DNA of 64,000 nucleotides from Terrabacter terrigena (GCF_042676085.1 NZ_JBHTKH010000001.1:558001-622000), one strand, 5' to 3'; positions 1-8,696 are shown, counted from the stretch's first letter. The notes: generated by a model from the letters alone, not told the origin. Numbers and translations are program-made.

Positions 1-33
1 CCGTCGGCGTATGCGGTCTGGTCTGGCACGTGG

Positions 34-1107
34 TCAGCCTTCCTGCGTGGCGGGCTCGGCGGCATACAGCTCGGCGAGCGCGGGGTCGGTCTTCGACAGG
101 CGCTCGGCGAGCTCGACGATGACGAGGCACTGCTTGAGGCTCGCGTCGTCCTCCATCTTGCCGTCGAGCATGACGGCGCCGGTGCCGTCGCCCATCGCGG
201 CGACGACGCGGCGGGCGTGCGCGACGTCCTCCGCCGACGGGCTGAAGACGCGCTTGGCGATGTCGATCTGCACCGGGTGCAGCGACCAGGTGCCGACGCA
301 GCCGAGCAGGAACGCGTTGCGGAACTGGTCCTCGCAGGCGACGACGTCCTGGATGTCGCCGAACGGGCCGTAGTACGGGTAGATGCCGTGCATGGCGCAG
401 GCGTCGACCATGCGGGCGATCGTGTAGTGCCACAGGTCCTGCTGCGCCGTCGCGCGCGCCCCCTGGACGTCGCCGTCGACGGGGTCGGTGCGCACGAGGT
501 AGCCGGGGTGGCCCCCGCCGACGCGGGTCGTCTTCATGCGGCGGTCGGCCGCGAGGTCTGCTGGCCCGAGCGAGAGCCCCTGCATGCGCGGCGACGCGCC
601 GCAGATCTCCTCGACGTTGACCATCCCACGGGCCGTCTCGAGGATCGCGTGCACGAGGACCGGGCGGCTCAGTCCTGCCTTCGCCTCGAGCTGGGCGAGG
701 AGGCGGTCGACGTAGTGGATGTCCTCGGCACCCTGCACCTTCGGCACCATGACGACGTCGAGCTTGTCGCCGATCTCGGTCACGAGGGTCGTGAGGTCAT
801 CGAGCGCCCACGGGCTGTCGAGGGCGTTGATGCGGGTCCAGAGCTGGGTGTTCTCGCCGAAGTCGGTGGCCTTCGCGATGTCGACGAGCCCGGCGCGCGC
901 CGCCTCCTTGCGGTCGGCCTTGACTGCGTCCTCGAGGTTGCCGAGGAGCACGTCGACGGTGCCCACGAGATCGGGCACCTTGGCCGCCATCTTCGGGTTG
1001 CTCGGGTCGAAGAAGTGGATGACCCTGGAGGGGCGGGCGGGCACCTGCGCCAGGGGCGTCGGCGCCCCCACCGCGAGCGGCCGGAAGAAGTCCTTGGCGC
1101 TGCGCAT
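34..1107 (-). CDS. HpcH/HpaI aldolase / citrate lyase (CitE) family protein
   Basis: This 357-residue protein belongs to the CitE-like, Mg-dependent lyases that cleave or form C-C bonds in acyl-CoA thioesters such as malyl-CoA or citramalyl-CoA. Visible family marks are HFFDPSNPKMA near residue 28, the glutamate-containing segment HAILETARGMVNVEEI near residue 150, and LGPADLAAD, which would supply metal ligands. The length fits malyl-CoA lyase-like members. The ATG at 1107 is chosen because TACGTT lies 7 nt upstream, the spacing of a leaderless start; a TTG nine bases earlier is possible. The substrate cannot be read from the sequence, and neighbouring genes do not suggest a pathway. Confidence 0.8.
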   Translation of the reverse strand: MRSAKDFFRPLAVGAPTPLAQVPARPSRVIHFFDPSNPKMAAKVPDLVGTVDVLLGNLEDAVKADRKEAARAGLVDIAKATDFGENTQLWTRINALDSPWALDDLTTLVTEIGDKLDVVMVPKVQGAEDIHYVDRLLAQLEAKAGLSRPVLVHAILETARGMVNVEEICGASPRMQGLSLGPADLAADRRMKTTRVGGGHPGYLVRTDPVDGDVQGARATAQQDLWHYTIARMVDACAMHGIYPYYGPFGDIQDVVACEDQFRNAFLLGCVGTWSLHPVQIDIAKRVFSPSAEDVAHARRVVAAMGDGTGAVMLDGKMEDDASLKQCLVIVELAERLSKTDPALAELYAAEPATQEG

Positions 1108-1196
1108 GGGCGTCAACGTAGCAACGGGTCAGAGACCCGCGTTATGACGACAGTCACGCCCGCCGTCGATGAGTTCGGCATCACTATGGTGGCGGT

Positions 1197-1883
1197 GTGA
1201 CCGAGCGCGCGACCGAGCCAGCAACTCCGCCGGCAACCCCGCCTGCGAACCAGCCCGCGGCCGACCAGCAGGCCGAACCGCAGTCGGCCAACGCCTCGGC
1301 GCTGCTGAACGAGGCGATGGCGAAGTCGGGCCTGCTCTGGATCGAGGTGGCCGACGACCGCACCTGGCCGGCCTGGCACGTGTGGGACGACGGTGCCGCC
1401 CTCGTCGTCAGCGGCCCCGGCGAGCAGCCGCTCCCGTGGCTGCCCAAGGAGGTCCGGCTCATCCTGCGCAGCAAGGACACCGGCGGCCGCCTGCTGACGG
1501 TGCGCGCCCACGTGCACGTGCTCGAGCCCGGCACACCGGAGTGGCAGCGCGCGACCGAGCTGCTGCGCGCCTCACGGCTCAACGCCGTCGACGACTCGCT
1601 GACCCGCTGGGCGGCCGAGTGCACCGTGACGGCGCTCGTCCCCTTCGACAGTCCGCTCGAGTCACCGGGGGCGTATGCCGCCCACGACCATCGCGAGCCC
1701 CCGGCGCGCACCACGGCGACCACCACCTCGTGGCGCCCGTGGCACTGGGGCGGCCGTGGCGAGGAGAAGGCCGAGCGCAAGCGGCTGCGCGACGAGAAGA
1801 AGGCCGCGCGCCAGGCTGCCAAGGAGCGGGCCAAGCTGCGCAAGAAGCGCCAGCGACGTGGCGGCCGACGACGGGGCCGCTGA
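1197..1883 (+). CDS. hypothetical protein with basic C-terminal tail
   Basis: This is a 228-residue soluble protein that I do not recognise. It has an Ala/Pro-rich N-terminus, a central region of about 130 residues with well-spaced Trp and charged residues (WPAWHVWDDGAALVVSG), and a C-terminal tail from about residue 180 that is almost all Lys, Arg, Ala and Glu. The tail may bind nucleic acid or be a flexible linker. The GTG start has TATGGT 6 nt upstream, as expected for leaderless transcription. It lies 17 nt before the MgtE_N/CBS gene and points the same way, so joint expression is possible. No signal peptide or membrane segment is visible. Confidence 0.7.
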   Translation: MTERATEPATPPATPPANQPAADQQAEPQSANASALLNEAMAKSGLLWIEVADDRTWPAWHVWDDGAALVVSGPGEQPLPWLPKEVRLILRSKDTGGRLLTVRAHVHVLEPGTPEWQRATELLRASRLNAVDDSLTRWAAECTVTALVPFDSPLESPGAYAAHDHREPPARTTATTTSWRPWHWGGRGEEKAERKRLRDEKKAARQAAKERAKLRKKRQRRGGRRRGR

Positions 1884-1900
1884 ACCCATAGCCTTGCCCC

Positions 1901-3208
1901 ATGAGTGCGAGCACCCGAGTCTTCGTCGCACGCCTGACCGGACTCAGTGTCTTCGACCCGCTCGGCGACCAGGTCGGCCGGGTGCGCGACGTCGTGGTGA
2001 TGTTCGCGGTGAACCGGCCCGAGCCGCGCGCCATCGGGCTCGTCGTCGAGGTCCCCGGTCGGCGTCGGGTTTTCGTTCCGATGACCCGGGTCACCTCCAT
2101 CGACGCAGGCGCGGTCATCACGACCGGGTTGGTCAACATGCGCCGCTTCGAGCAGCGCGTCAACGAGGTGCTCGTCGCCGCCGAGCTCTTCGACCGCGCC
2201 GTCCGCGTCACGGCCCCTGAGGCCGTCGAGGCCGGTTTCGCCGACGCCCTCGTCGAGGACCTCGCCATCGAGCAGGGCCCGCGCCGTGACTGGCTGGGCA
2301 CCCGGGTCTTCGTGCGGCAGGCGCCGACCGGCATCTCTCCCGCGTCCAAGGCGATGTCGCGCCTCACGCGCCGACGCTCGGGCAAGACCATGCTCGTCGA
2401 CATCCGCGACGTGGTGGGCCTGCACGAGCAGGCCGGGGCCCAGAGTGCCGAGCGCCTCCTCGAGACCTACGACGACCTCAAGGTCGCCGATCTCGCCGAG
2501 GTCATCCACGACCTCAACCCCAAGCGTCGCGCCGAGGTGGCCGCGGCGCTCGACGACGAGCGCCTGGCCGACGTGCTCGAGGAGCTGCCCGAGGACGACC
2601 AGGTCGAGATCATCGCCGGTCTCGACACCGAGCGTGCCGCCGACGTGCTCGAGGCCATGGAGCCCGACGACGCAGCCGACCTGCTCGCCGACCTCCCGCC
2701 GGAGCAGGCAGAGCAGCTGCTCCAGCTCATGGAGCCCGACGAGGCCGCACCGCTGCGACGCCTGCTCTCCTACGACGAGAACACCGCCGGCGGCATGATG
2801 ACCACAGAGCCCGTGGTGCTCGGCCCCGAGGCGACGATCGCCGAGGCCCTCGCCACGGTGCGACGCGAGGAGCTCGCCCCCGCCCTGGCCTCGATGGTCT
2901 ACGTCTGCCGCCCACCTCTCGAGGCACCGACCGGCCGCTATCTCGGCCTCGTCCACTTCCAGCGGCTGCTGCGCGAGCCCCCCCACGGCGCGATCGGGTC
3001 GATCATCGACAAGGAGATCGAGCCCCTCGCCGCCGGCGCGTCGCTCGAGACGGTCACGCGCACCCTCGCGACCTACAACCTCGTCTCGCTCCCCGTCGTC
3101 GACGACGACGGCCGCCTCATCGGGGCGGTCACGGTGGACGACGTGCTCGACCACATCCTCCCCGAGGACTGGCGTGAGGAACGGCACGAGCTGGAGGTGC
3201 GCCCGTGA
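1901..3208 (+). CDS. PRC-barrel / MgtE N-terminal / CBS domain protein without channel
   Basis: This 435-residue cytoplasmic protein has the regulatory part of an MgtE magnesium channel but no membrane domain. A PRC-like N-terminus (GLSVFDPLGDQVGRVRDVVV) is followed at about residues 185-290 by MgtE_N-type helical repeats (RLADVLEELPEDDQVEIIAG) and at about 295-425 by a CBS pair, starting at NTAGGMMTTEPVVLGPEAT. In MgtE these domains sense Mg2+ and gate the pore; a stand-alone version could sense Mg2+ or a nucleotide and act on a partner. The next gene, a DUF1003 membrane protein, overlaps by 4 nt and is the obvious partner. TAGCCT 6 nt before the ATG suggests a leaderless transcript. M. tuberculosis has a similar pair near mrp. 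Confidence 0.85.
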   Translation: MSASTRVFVARLTGLSVFDPLGDQVGRVRDVVVMFAVNRPEPRAIGLVVEVPGRRRVFVPMTRVTSIDAGAVITTGLVNMRRFEQRVNEVLVAAELFDRAVRVTAPEAVEAGFADALVEDLAIEQGPRRDWLGTRVFVRQAPTGISPASKAMSRLTRRRSGKTMLVDIRDVVGLHEQAGAQSAERLLETYDDLKVADLAEVIHDLNPKRRAEVAAALDDERLADVLEELPEDDQVEIIAGLDTERAADVLEAMEPDDAADLLADLPPEQAEQLLQLMEPDEAAPLRRLLSYDENTAGGMMTTEPVVLGPEATIAEALATVRREELAPALASMVYVCRPPLEAPTGRYLGLVHFQRLLREPPHGAIGSIIDKEIEPLAAGASLETVTRTLATYNLVSLPVVDDDGRLIGAVTVDDVLDHILPEDWREERHELEVRP

Positions 3209-3774
3209 GCGAGCGCGCCGAGCGTCGTCCCGGCTCGCGTGCCGTGCGCGGCGACAAGCTCGACCAGCCCCAGGAGCAGCGCGCCCGCGTCCTGCCCCGC
3301 CTGACCTTCTCTCAGGAGGCCTTCGGCGTCCTCTCCGAGAGGTTCGCCCGCCTCATGGGCACCGCCGGCTTCCTCATCGGCATGACGGTCTTCGTCGCCG
3401 CCTGGATCGTCTGGAACACCCTGGCGCCCGCACGGCTCATCTTCGACGAGTTCCCGTTCATCTTCCTCACGCTGATGCTCAGCCTGCAGGCGTCGTACGC
3501 CGCCCCGCTCATCCTGCTCGCGCAGAACCGCCAGGCCGACCGTGACCGGGTGGCCCTCGAGCAGGACCGCGCCCGTGACGAGCGCAACCTGGCCGACACC
3601 GAGTTCCTCACCCGTGAGGTCGCCTCGCTCCGCCTGGCCCTGCGCGAGCAGGCGACGCGAGACTTCGTCCGCAGCGAGCTGCGCAGCCTCCTCGAAGAGC
3701 TCGAGGACCGTTCCCTGCTCCGCGGCGACGACGGCCCCCACCCCCCGCAACACCCCGCCCACCACACCGAGTAG
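3205..3774 (+). CDS. DUF1003 family membrane protein
   Basis: This 189-residue inner-membrane protein has the DUF1003 layout: a charged N-terminus, two transmembrane helices (about residues 50-72 and 85-108) and a charged coiled-coil-like C-terminus. The family hallmark FPFIFLTLMLSLQASYAAP followed by ILLAQNRQADRDR is present. The GTG start overlaps the stop of the MgtE_N/CBS gene by 4 nt, so the two are translationally coupled and probably interact. The biochemical function of DUF1003 is not established; a role in Mg2+ handling is an inference from the coupling. Confidence 0.85.
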   Translation: MSERAERRPGSRAVRGDKLDQPQEQRARVLPRLTFSQEAFGVLSERFARLMGTAGFLIGMTVFVAAWIVWNTLAPARLIFDEFPFIFLTLMLSLQASYAAPLILLAQNRQADRDRVALEQDRARDERNLADTEFLTREVASLRLALREQATRDFVRSELRSLLEELEDRSLLRGDDGPHPPQHPAHHTE

Positions 3775-3883
3775 GCCACGGGGCACCGGCCCGCGACACC
3801 CGCGACCCGCCGCCTTGGCGGTGTGTTGCGGTAGACACCGGGCGTGGTCGGGAGGCCCGGCAGGGCGGCATACGATGGAGGAC

Positions 3884-5026
3884 ATGCCTGTCCCCGTGCT
3901 GCCCAGCCGTGACGCCATGCTCACGGCGCTGTCGAAGGTCAACGACCCCGAGATCCGCAAGCCGATCACCGAGCTCGGCATGGTCAAGTCGGTCGAGATC
4001 GACGAGGCCGGCAAGGTGGACCTCGCGATCTTCCTCACCGTCTCCGGCTGCCCGATGAAGGAGACGCTGACGAAGGACTCCAGCAACGCCCTGCTGGCCC
4101 TCGAGGGCGTCACGGCCGTCGAGGTCGAGCTCGACGTCATGAGCGACGAGCAGCGCGCCGAGCTGCGTTCGCAGCTGCGTGGCGGGGCCCCCGAGAAGGA
4201 GATCCCCTTCGCCAGGCCCAACAGCCTCACGCGGGTGTATGCCGTCGCGTCCGGCAAGGGCGGCGTCGGCAAGTCGTCGGTGACCGTGAACCTCGCCGCC
4301 GCGATGGCCGAGCAGGGCCTGCGGGTGGGCGTCGTCGACGCCGACGTCTACGGCTTCTCCGTGCCGCGCATGCTCGGTGTCGAGCAGCGCCCGACGCAGG
4401 TCGACGACATGATCCTGCCGCCGATCAGCCACGACGTGAAGGTCATCTCGATCGGCATGTTCGTTCCCGGCAACCAGCCTGTCGTGTGGCGCGGCCCGAT
4501 GCTGCACCGAGCCCTGCAGCAGTTCCTCGGCGACGTCTTCTGGGGTGACCTCGACGTGCTGCTGCTCGACCTGCCGCCCGGCACCGGTGACATCGCGATC
4601 TCCGTCGCGCAGCTCATCCCGACCGCCGAGATCCTCGTCGTGACCACGCCCCAGCAGGCTGCCGCCGAGGTCGCCGAGCGGGCAGGCTCGATCGCGCTGC
4701 AGACCCACCAGCGGGTGGCAGGCGTCATCGAGAACATGAGCTGGCTCGAGCTGCCAGACGGCACCCGCCAGGAGATCTTCGGCTCCGGCGGCGGCCAGGC
4801 CGTGGCCGACTCGCTCAGCAAGAGCATCGGGGCACCCGTCGCGCTGCTCGGCCAGATCCCCCTCGACACGCGCCTGCGCGAGGGCGGCGACAGCGGCACG
4901 CCAGTCGTGCTCGGTGAGCCCGACTCGGCCGCCGGCGTCGCGCTGCGGGGCATCGCCCGCGGACTCGGCGCCCGTGCCCGCGGTCTCGCCGGCCGCTCCC
5001 TGGGGCTCACCCCCGCCGGCCGCTGA
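3884..5026 (+). CDS. mrp: Mrp/NBP35-family iron-sulfur carrier ATPase
   Basis: This 380-residue protein has a MIP18/DUF59 domain at the N-terminus (NDPEIRKPITELGMV, then SGCPMKETL) and a deviant Walker P-loop ATPase domain (GKGGVGKSSVTVNLA near residue 120, LDLPPGTGD for the switch region). Mrp/ApbC proteins bind and transfer Fe-S clusters to apo-enzymes in the cytoplasm. The ATG at 3884 is preferred over the in-frame ATG at 3875 because TACGAT sits exactly 7 nt upstream of 3884, a leaderless arrangement. The gene converges on tatB and is separated from it by a strong hairpin. M. tuberculosis also carries mrp close to sigE-htrA-tatB. Confidence 0.92.
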   Translation: MPVPVLPSRDAMLTALSKVNDPEIRKPITELGMVKSVEIDEAGKVDLAIFLTVSGCPMKETLTKDSSNALLALEGVTAVEVELDVMSDEQRAELRSQLRGGAPEKEIPFARPNSLTRVYAVASGKGGVGKSSVTVNLAAAMAEQGLRVGVVDADVYGFSVPRMLGVEQRPTQVDDMILPPISHDVKVISIGMFVPGNQPVVWRGPMLHRALQQFLGDVFWGDLDVLLLDLPPGTGDIAISVAQLIPTAEILVVTTPQQAAAEVAERAGSIALQTHQRVAGVIENMSWLELPDGTRQEIFGSGGGQAVADSLSKSIGAPVALLGQIPLDTRLREGGDSGTPVVLGEPDSAAGVALRGIARGLGARARGLAGRSLGLTPAGR

Positions 5027-5041
5027 CCGCCGCCTTCCTCG

Positions 5042-5083
5042 ATCGAAAGAGCACTCCGCCACGTGACGGAGTGCTCTTTCGAT
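5042..5083. terminator. bidirectional terminator between mrp and tatB
   Basis: A perfect 17-bp inverted repeat (arms 5042-5058 and 5067-5083, left arm starting ATCGAAAGAGCAC) with an 8-nt loop lies between two convergent genes. The outer A-rich and T-rich ends give short U-tracts in both directions. It should end transcription from both sides. Confidence 0.85.
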
Positions 5084-5106
5084 GTCTGGCGCGTGCGGCG
5101 TACGGT

Positions 5107-5133
5107 GCCTGACTGCCTTCGCGAAGGTCAGGC
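5107..5133 (-). terminator. secondary hairpin downstream of tatB
   Basis: GCCTGA (5107-5112) pairs with TCAGGC (5128-5133) around an inner palindrome CCTTCGCGAAGG, giving a compact stem. It lies about 70 nt past the tatB stop on the minus strand and would add to the stronger hairpin at 5042-5083. There is no U-tract. Confidence 0.4.
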
Positions 5134-5202
5134 GAGGGAGTCGACCCACGCGCGGTGCAGGTCCGAGAACCGGGGCCCGCCGCTGGGCGTCGAACGGGAC
5201 CC

Positions 5203-5556
5203 TCAGGTCGCCTCGTCGTCCCAGGGCGTGGGCACCGTCGGGTCGTGCCACTTGGGCGCGCTGACCGGCTTGTCGACGACGGGCGCCGGCTCGTAGTCCT
5301 CGGGGGGCGAGGCCAGCGCGTCACGCACGATCTTGCGCGGGTCGTACTGCCTCGGGTCGTAGGCCCGCCAGTCGACGTCGGAGAACTCCGGGCCCATCTC
5401 GTCCTTGAGCTGCTGCTTCGCCCGGTCGGCCATCGTGCGGGCCTGGCGCACGAACTTGCCGAACTTCGCGGCGTACTCGGGCAGGCGCTCAGGTCCCAGG
5501 ATGACGATCGCGAGCAAGCCGAGCAGGAGCAGCTCCCACCCGTTGATGTCGAACAC
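5203..5556 (-). CDS. tatB: Sec-independent protein translocase TatB
   Basis: This 117-residue protein has one N-terminal membrane helix (WELLLLGLLAIVILGPERLP) followed by an amphipathic helix and an acidic, disordered C-terminus. The glycine-proline hinge ILGPERLPEYAAKFGK is typical of TatB, which with TatC forms the receptor for twin-arginine signal peptides. It sits just downstream of htrA with 56 nt between them, as in the mycobacterial sigE locus, so readthrough from the sigE operon is likely. TatA could share the hinge, but the long acidic C-terminus and gene position favour TatB. Confidence 0.9.
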   Translation of the reverse strand: MFDINGWELLLLGLLAIVILGPERLPEYAAKFGKFVRQARTMADRAKQQLKDEMGPEFSDVDWRAYDPRQYDPRKIVRDALASPPEDYEPAPVVDKPVSAPKWHDPTVPTPWDDEAT

Positions 5557-5612
5557 AGTCCCTCGCTTCCAGCACGTCTCGGCTGCGCCATCCTATGTCG
5601 GCGGGCTGGGAC

Positions 5613-7301
5613 CTACTTGCCGGGATCGGCCTCGAGGGTCATGGACAGATCGATCTCCTTGCCGCCGCGTTCGACCTTGAGCTTCACCGTGTCACCGACG
5701 GCCCGCGCCCGGATGGACACGATGAGCTGGTCGGGTGTGCGGATGCGCTTGCCCTCGAAGGCGATCACGACGTCGCCCGCCTTCACGCCGGCCTTGGCGG
5801 CCGGCCCGCCGGCTGTCACGGCGCCGGGCTGGTCGGAGACTTGCGCACCGTCACCCGAGAACGTGCGGTCGAGCGAGACGCCGATGATCGGGTGGGTGGC
5901 CTTGCCGGTGGCGATGAGCTGGTCGGCGGTGCGCCGGGCCTGGTCGCTCGGGATGGCGAAACCGAGCCCGATGCTGCCGCCGGTGGATCCGGTCGTGCCC
6001 GGCACGCGGGCGATCGCGCTGTTGATGCCGATGACCTCGCCCCTCATGTCGAGCAGCGGACCACCCGAGTTGCCGGGGTTGATGGCCGTGTCGGTCTGGA
6101 TCGCGTTGATGAAGGAGGACTCGGGGCCCTCGCCCGCGCTCACCGGTCGGTTGAGCGCACTGACGATGCCGGTGGTCACCGTCTGGTCGAGCCCGAGCGG
6201 GGCGCCGACCGCGATGACCTGGTCGCCGACGACGACCTTGTCGGACGGCCCGAGCCGCAGCGGGGTGAGGTCGGTGCGCCCGATCTTGAGCACGGCGAGG
6301 TCGTAGCTCGTGTCGCGCCCGACGATCGTGGCCTTCTGGGCGTCGCCGTTGCTGAGCACGACCTCGATGTCGCCGTCGGGAGCGGTCGCGACGACGTGGT
6401 TGTTCGTCAGCACGTGCCCCTTCTTGTCGATGACGAAGCCGGACCCCGTGGCCGAACCCTCGCTGCCGCCGTCGACCTTGATGGTGACGACGCTGGGCAG
6501 GGCGGCTGCCGCGATGTTGGCGACGGAGCCGGGCGGTCGGGCGGTCGCGCCGGGCCCGGGCTCGGGCAGGGTCGAGGCGCCCGTGTTGATGCGGTCCTCG
6601 GCGAGCTGGCCGGCCACGCCGCCGACCACGCCCGAGAGCAGGCACAGACCCGCGACGGCCGCCACGAGCCGGCCGCGGCGTCGGCGGGGGCGCGGTGCGG
6701 GCTCGTCGGCGAGCAGCACCCCCGCGGCGGGGGGCGTCGTGCCGGGCGTGGGTGACCCGTCGGTGGGGCCCTGCGGGCCGGGGCTTGCGTATGCCGTCGT
6801 CTGGGGCGCCGTACCCACGCCGGCGGCCGCTGCGGCCGGGGTGGTCACAGCCACGCCCGGATCGGTTGCCGGACCCGGCGTGGCACGGGCCGTCGCGGGG
6901 TCGGAGACCGGCGGCGCGTAGGCGGACCGGTGGGCCTCCTCGGCGAGCGCGTCGGCGCGGTCGCTGCCCCAGGACGCGTCGGCACGGGCGGGGACCGCGG
7001 CGCCTTCAGCGGGGTGCTCGCCGCCGAAGACGTCGAACCATGCGTCGTCACCGCTGTCGTCGCCGGAAGAGCCGCCTTGGCCGGCGCCGGTCGGGGCCGC
7101 GGGAGCAGGTGGGGTGGCGGCAACGGGCGGCCCAGCCGGAGCCGACGGGATGGCGCGGGTGTCGTGCAGGTCGATGATGCCGGTCTCCTCGGGCTCGGGG
7201 CCGAGGGTGCGGGTGCCCTCTGCAGCGGGTCGTTCGGGCGCAGCGGGCTCGGGAGCCTCCGGGGTCGGCTCGCGGTCCGGCGTCGTCGACTCGTCGGTCA
7301 T
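5613..7301 (-). CDS. htrA: HtrA/DegP-type membrane serine protease with PDZ domain
   Basis: This 562-residue S1C protease degrades or processes misfolded envelope proteins. About 210 cytoplasmic residues rich in Pro, Ala, Asp and Glu precede a single membrane helix (about 211-232, after PRPRRRRG). The extracytoplasmic trypsin-like domain follows, with catalytic His302 (LTNNHVVA), Asp334 (DTSYDLAVLKIG) and Ser412 (NPGNSGGPLLD). A C-terminal PDZ domain (about 465-555) includes GPAAKAGVKAGDVVIAFEGK. The ATG overlaps the anti-sigma stop in an ATGA, so translation is coupled. In M. tuberculosis the homologous HtrA takes part in SigE/RseA control. The unusually long N-terminal tail is noted as a finding. 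Confidence 0.93.
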   Translation of the reverse strand: MTDESTTPDREPTPEAPEPAAPERPAAEGTRTLGPEPEETGIIDLHDTRAIPSAPAGPPVAATPPAPAAPTGAGQGGSSGDDSGDDAWFDVFGGEHPAEGAAVPARADASWGSDRADALAEEAHRSAYAPPVSDPATARATPGPATDPGVAVTTPAAAAAGVGTAPQTTAYASPGPQGPTDGSPTPGTTPPAAGVLLADEPAPRPRRRRGRLVAAVAGLCLLSGVVGGVAGQLAEDRINTGASTLPEPGPGATARPPGSVANIAAAALPSVVTIKVDGGSEGSATGSGFVIDKKGHVLTNNHVVATAPDGDIEVVLSNGDAQKATIVGRDTSYDLAVLKIGRTDLTPLRLGPSDKVVVGDQVIAVGAPLGLDQTVTTGIVSALNRPVSAGEGPESSFINAIQTDTAINPGNSGGPLLDMRGEVIGINSAIARVPGTTGSTGGSIGLGFAIPSDQARRTADQLIATGKATHPIIGVSLDRTFSGDGAQVSDQPGAVTAGGPAAKAGVKAGDVVIAFEGKRIRTPDQLIVSIRARAVGDTVKLKVERGGKEIDLSMTLEADPGK

Positions 7302-7978
7302 GGGCCCGATTGTGCCGAACTCACGTCGGTGCCGCGCAACAGGCCCTGCGCCCCCGGCGTCGAGGGCGCGCGGTTGACGACCCCGTTCGTGACGACCCAG
7401 TAGGCGGAGCGGGTGCCGAGGTCGTTGGTGCGCTGCGGGTCGCGGGTCGTGACCCGGCTCGCCGGTAGCGCGGAACCGCCGAAGCTCGATGCCCCCACCG
7501 GGCTGACGCCGAGGTTGGCGATCGGCCCACGCACCACGGGGGCCCGGGTGCCGGGGACCGGCGTGATGGCGAGGCCCCACGCGGCGGCCACCGACGCCCC
7601 GGCTGCGATCGAGGCGACGACCGCCGCGCGCATCGGCGAGCGGTGCAGGGCCGGTGCGGTCGGGCGCACGGTGGGCACGGGGTCGTAGGACGGCGCGGAC
7701 GGCATACGGAAGCCGAGTGGGGGAACCGGGACGCGCGGGGCACTGCGCGCCGGGGCGCCCTCTGTCGGCTCGACGGCGGCGAGGCCCATGAGCGAGGTGC
7801 GCAGGCTCATCGGCACGCCGGTGTCGGCGCGCAGGGACGCGACGATGCGCCGTTCCTGGTCGGCGGCGGCGCGGCACGTCGTGCAGCAGACGACGTGCTT
7901 GTCGTAGAGGTGCAGGAGCGCAGGCGGGAGCGCGCGGTCGACGTAGGCGCGTACGTGTCCTTTGAGGTGCGGCGTCAC
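7298..7978 (-). CDS. rseA: anti-sigma factor (zinc-finger type) for the adjacent ECF sigma factor
   Basis: This 226-residue protein starts with a ZAS-like anti-sigma domain: KGHVRAYVDRALPP, then HLYDKHVVCCTTCRAAAD, where H-x3-C-x2-C is the zinc-binding signature of redox or envelope-stress anti-sigma factors. A single hydrophobic segment at about residues 120-142 (AAVVASIAAGASVAAAWGLAI) may anchor it, leaving a short external tail. It lies 19 nt after sigE and overlaps htrA, which matches the mycobacterial sigE-rseA-htrA order. By homology it holds the sigma factor inactive until stress releases it. The GTG at 7978 follows a good ribosome site (GGGGGTGAT). Confidence 0.85.
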   Translation of the reverse strand: MTPHLKGHVRAYVDRALPPALLHLYDKHVVCCTTCRAAADQERRIVASLRADTGVPMSLRTSLMGLAAVEPTEGAPARSAPRVPVPPLGFRMPSAPSYDPVPTVRPTAPALHRSPMRAAVVASIAAGASVAAAWGLAITPVPGTRAPVVRGPIANLGVSPVGASSFGGSALPASRVTTRDPQRTNDLGTRSAYWVVTNGVVNRAPSTPGAQGLLRGTDVSSAQSGP

Positions 7979-7997
7979 GACATCACCCCCGGCCCCA

Positions 7998-8657
7998 TCA
8001 GTGCGTGCTCGCCGCGACTCGACGACCGGGAAGGCGCAGGCCGGCGCGGCCGGTGCGCGTGCCGGGCTTGGCGGGACGGGCCGCAGCAGCCACCTCGGGC
8101 GCGCGGTGCGCGAGGGCCTCACGCAGCTGGGCGCGGCCGCGGTGGATGCGCGAGCGCACCGTGCCGAGCTTGACGCCGAGCGTGGCGCTGATCTCCTCGT
8201 AGGACAGGCCCTCGATGTCGCACAGCACGACCGCGGCACGGAACTCGGGCGCGAGCGCGTCGAGGGCGCGCTGCACGTCGTCGTCGAAGCGAGCGTCGTG
8301 GTAGGTCTGCTCGGGGCCCTTCTCGAAGCTCGGGATGCGGCCTGCGGCGTCGTCGGGCAGGGCGTCGAAGCGGATGCGCTGCTTGCGGCGCATCTTGTCG
8401 AGGAAGACGTTCGTGGTGATGCGGTGCAGCCAGCCCTCGAACGTGCCGGGCTGGTAGGAGTGCAGGGAACGGAAGACGCGCACGAAGACGTCGTGCGTCA
8501 GGTCCTCGGCGTCGTGGGGGTTGCCCGTGAGGCGGTAGGCGAGGCGGTAGACGCGGGCCGAGTGCTGCTCCACGATCTCCTCCCAGGTGGGAGGCGTCCA
8601 TGTCGAGTCGGCCTGATCCCCGCGGGCGGGAGAGGTGGACGTCACGCTGGTGCTCAC
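7998..8657 (-). CDS. sigE: ECF RNA polymerase sigma factor, SigE type
   Basis: This 219-residue extracytoplasmic-function sigma factor has region 2 at about residues 28-95 (LTGNPHDAEDLTHDVFVRVF, then WLHRITTNVFLDKMRR) and region 4 at about 130-190 (EFRAAVVLCDIEGLSYEEIS, then LGTVRSRIHRGRAQLREAL). It has the basic C-terminal tail common to SigE proteins. It heads a sigE/anti-sigma/htrA/tatB cluster and is flanked by an O-methyltransferase, as M. tuberculosis sigE is. It should direct the envelope-stress response. A GGGAAC-N17-CGTT element upstream suggests autoregulation. The start codon is GTG. Confidence 0.93.
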   Translation of the reverse strand: MSTSVTSTSPARGDQADSTWTPPTWEEIVEQHSARVYRLAYRLTGNPHDAEDLTHDVFVRVFRSLHSYQPGTFEGWLHRITTNVFLDKMRRKQRIRFDALPDDAAGRIPSFEKGPEQTYHDARFDDDVQRALDALAPEFRAAVVLCDIEGLSYEEISATLGVKLGTVRSRIHRGRAQLREALAHRAPEVAAAARPAKPGTRTGRAGLRLPGRRVAASTH

Positions 8658-8696
8658 TGGGGGCGGGGCCTTTCACGGGGACGGTTCATCGACAAG

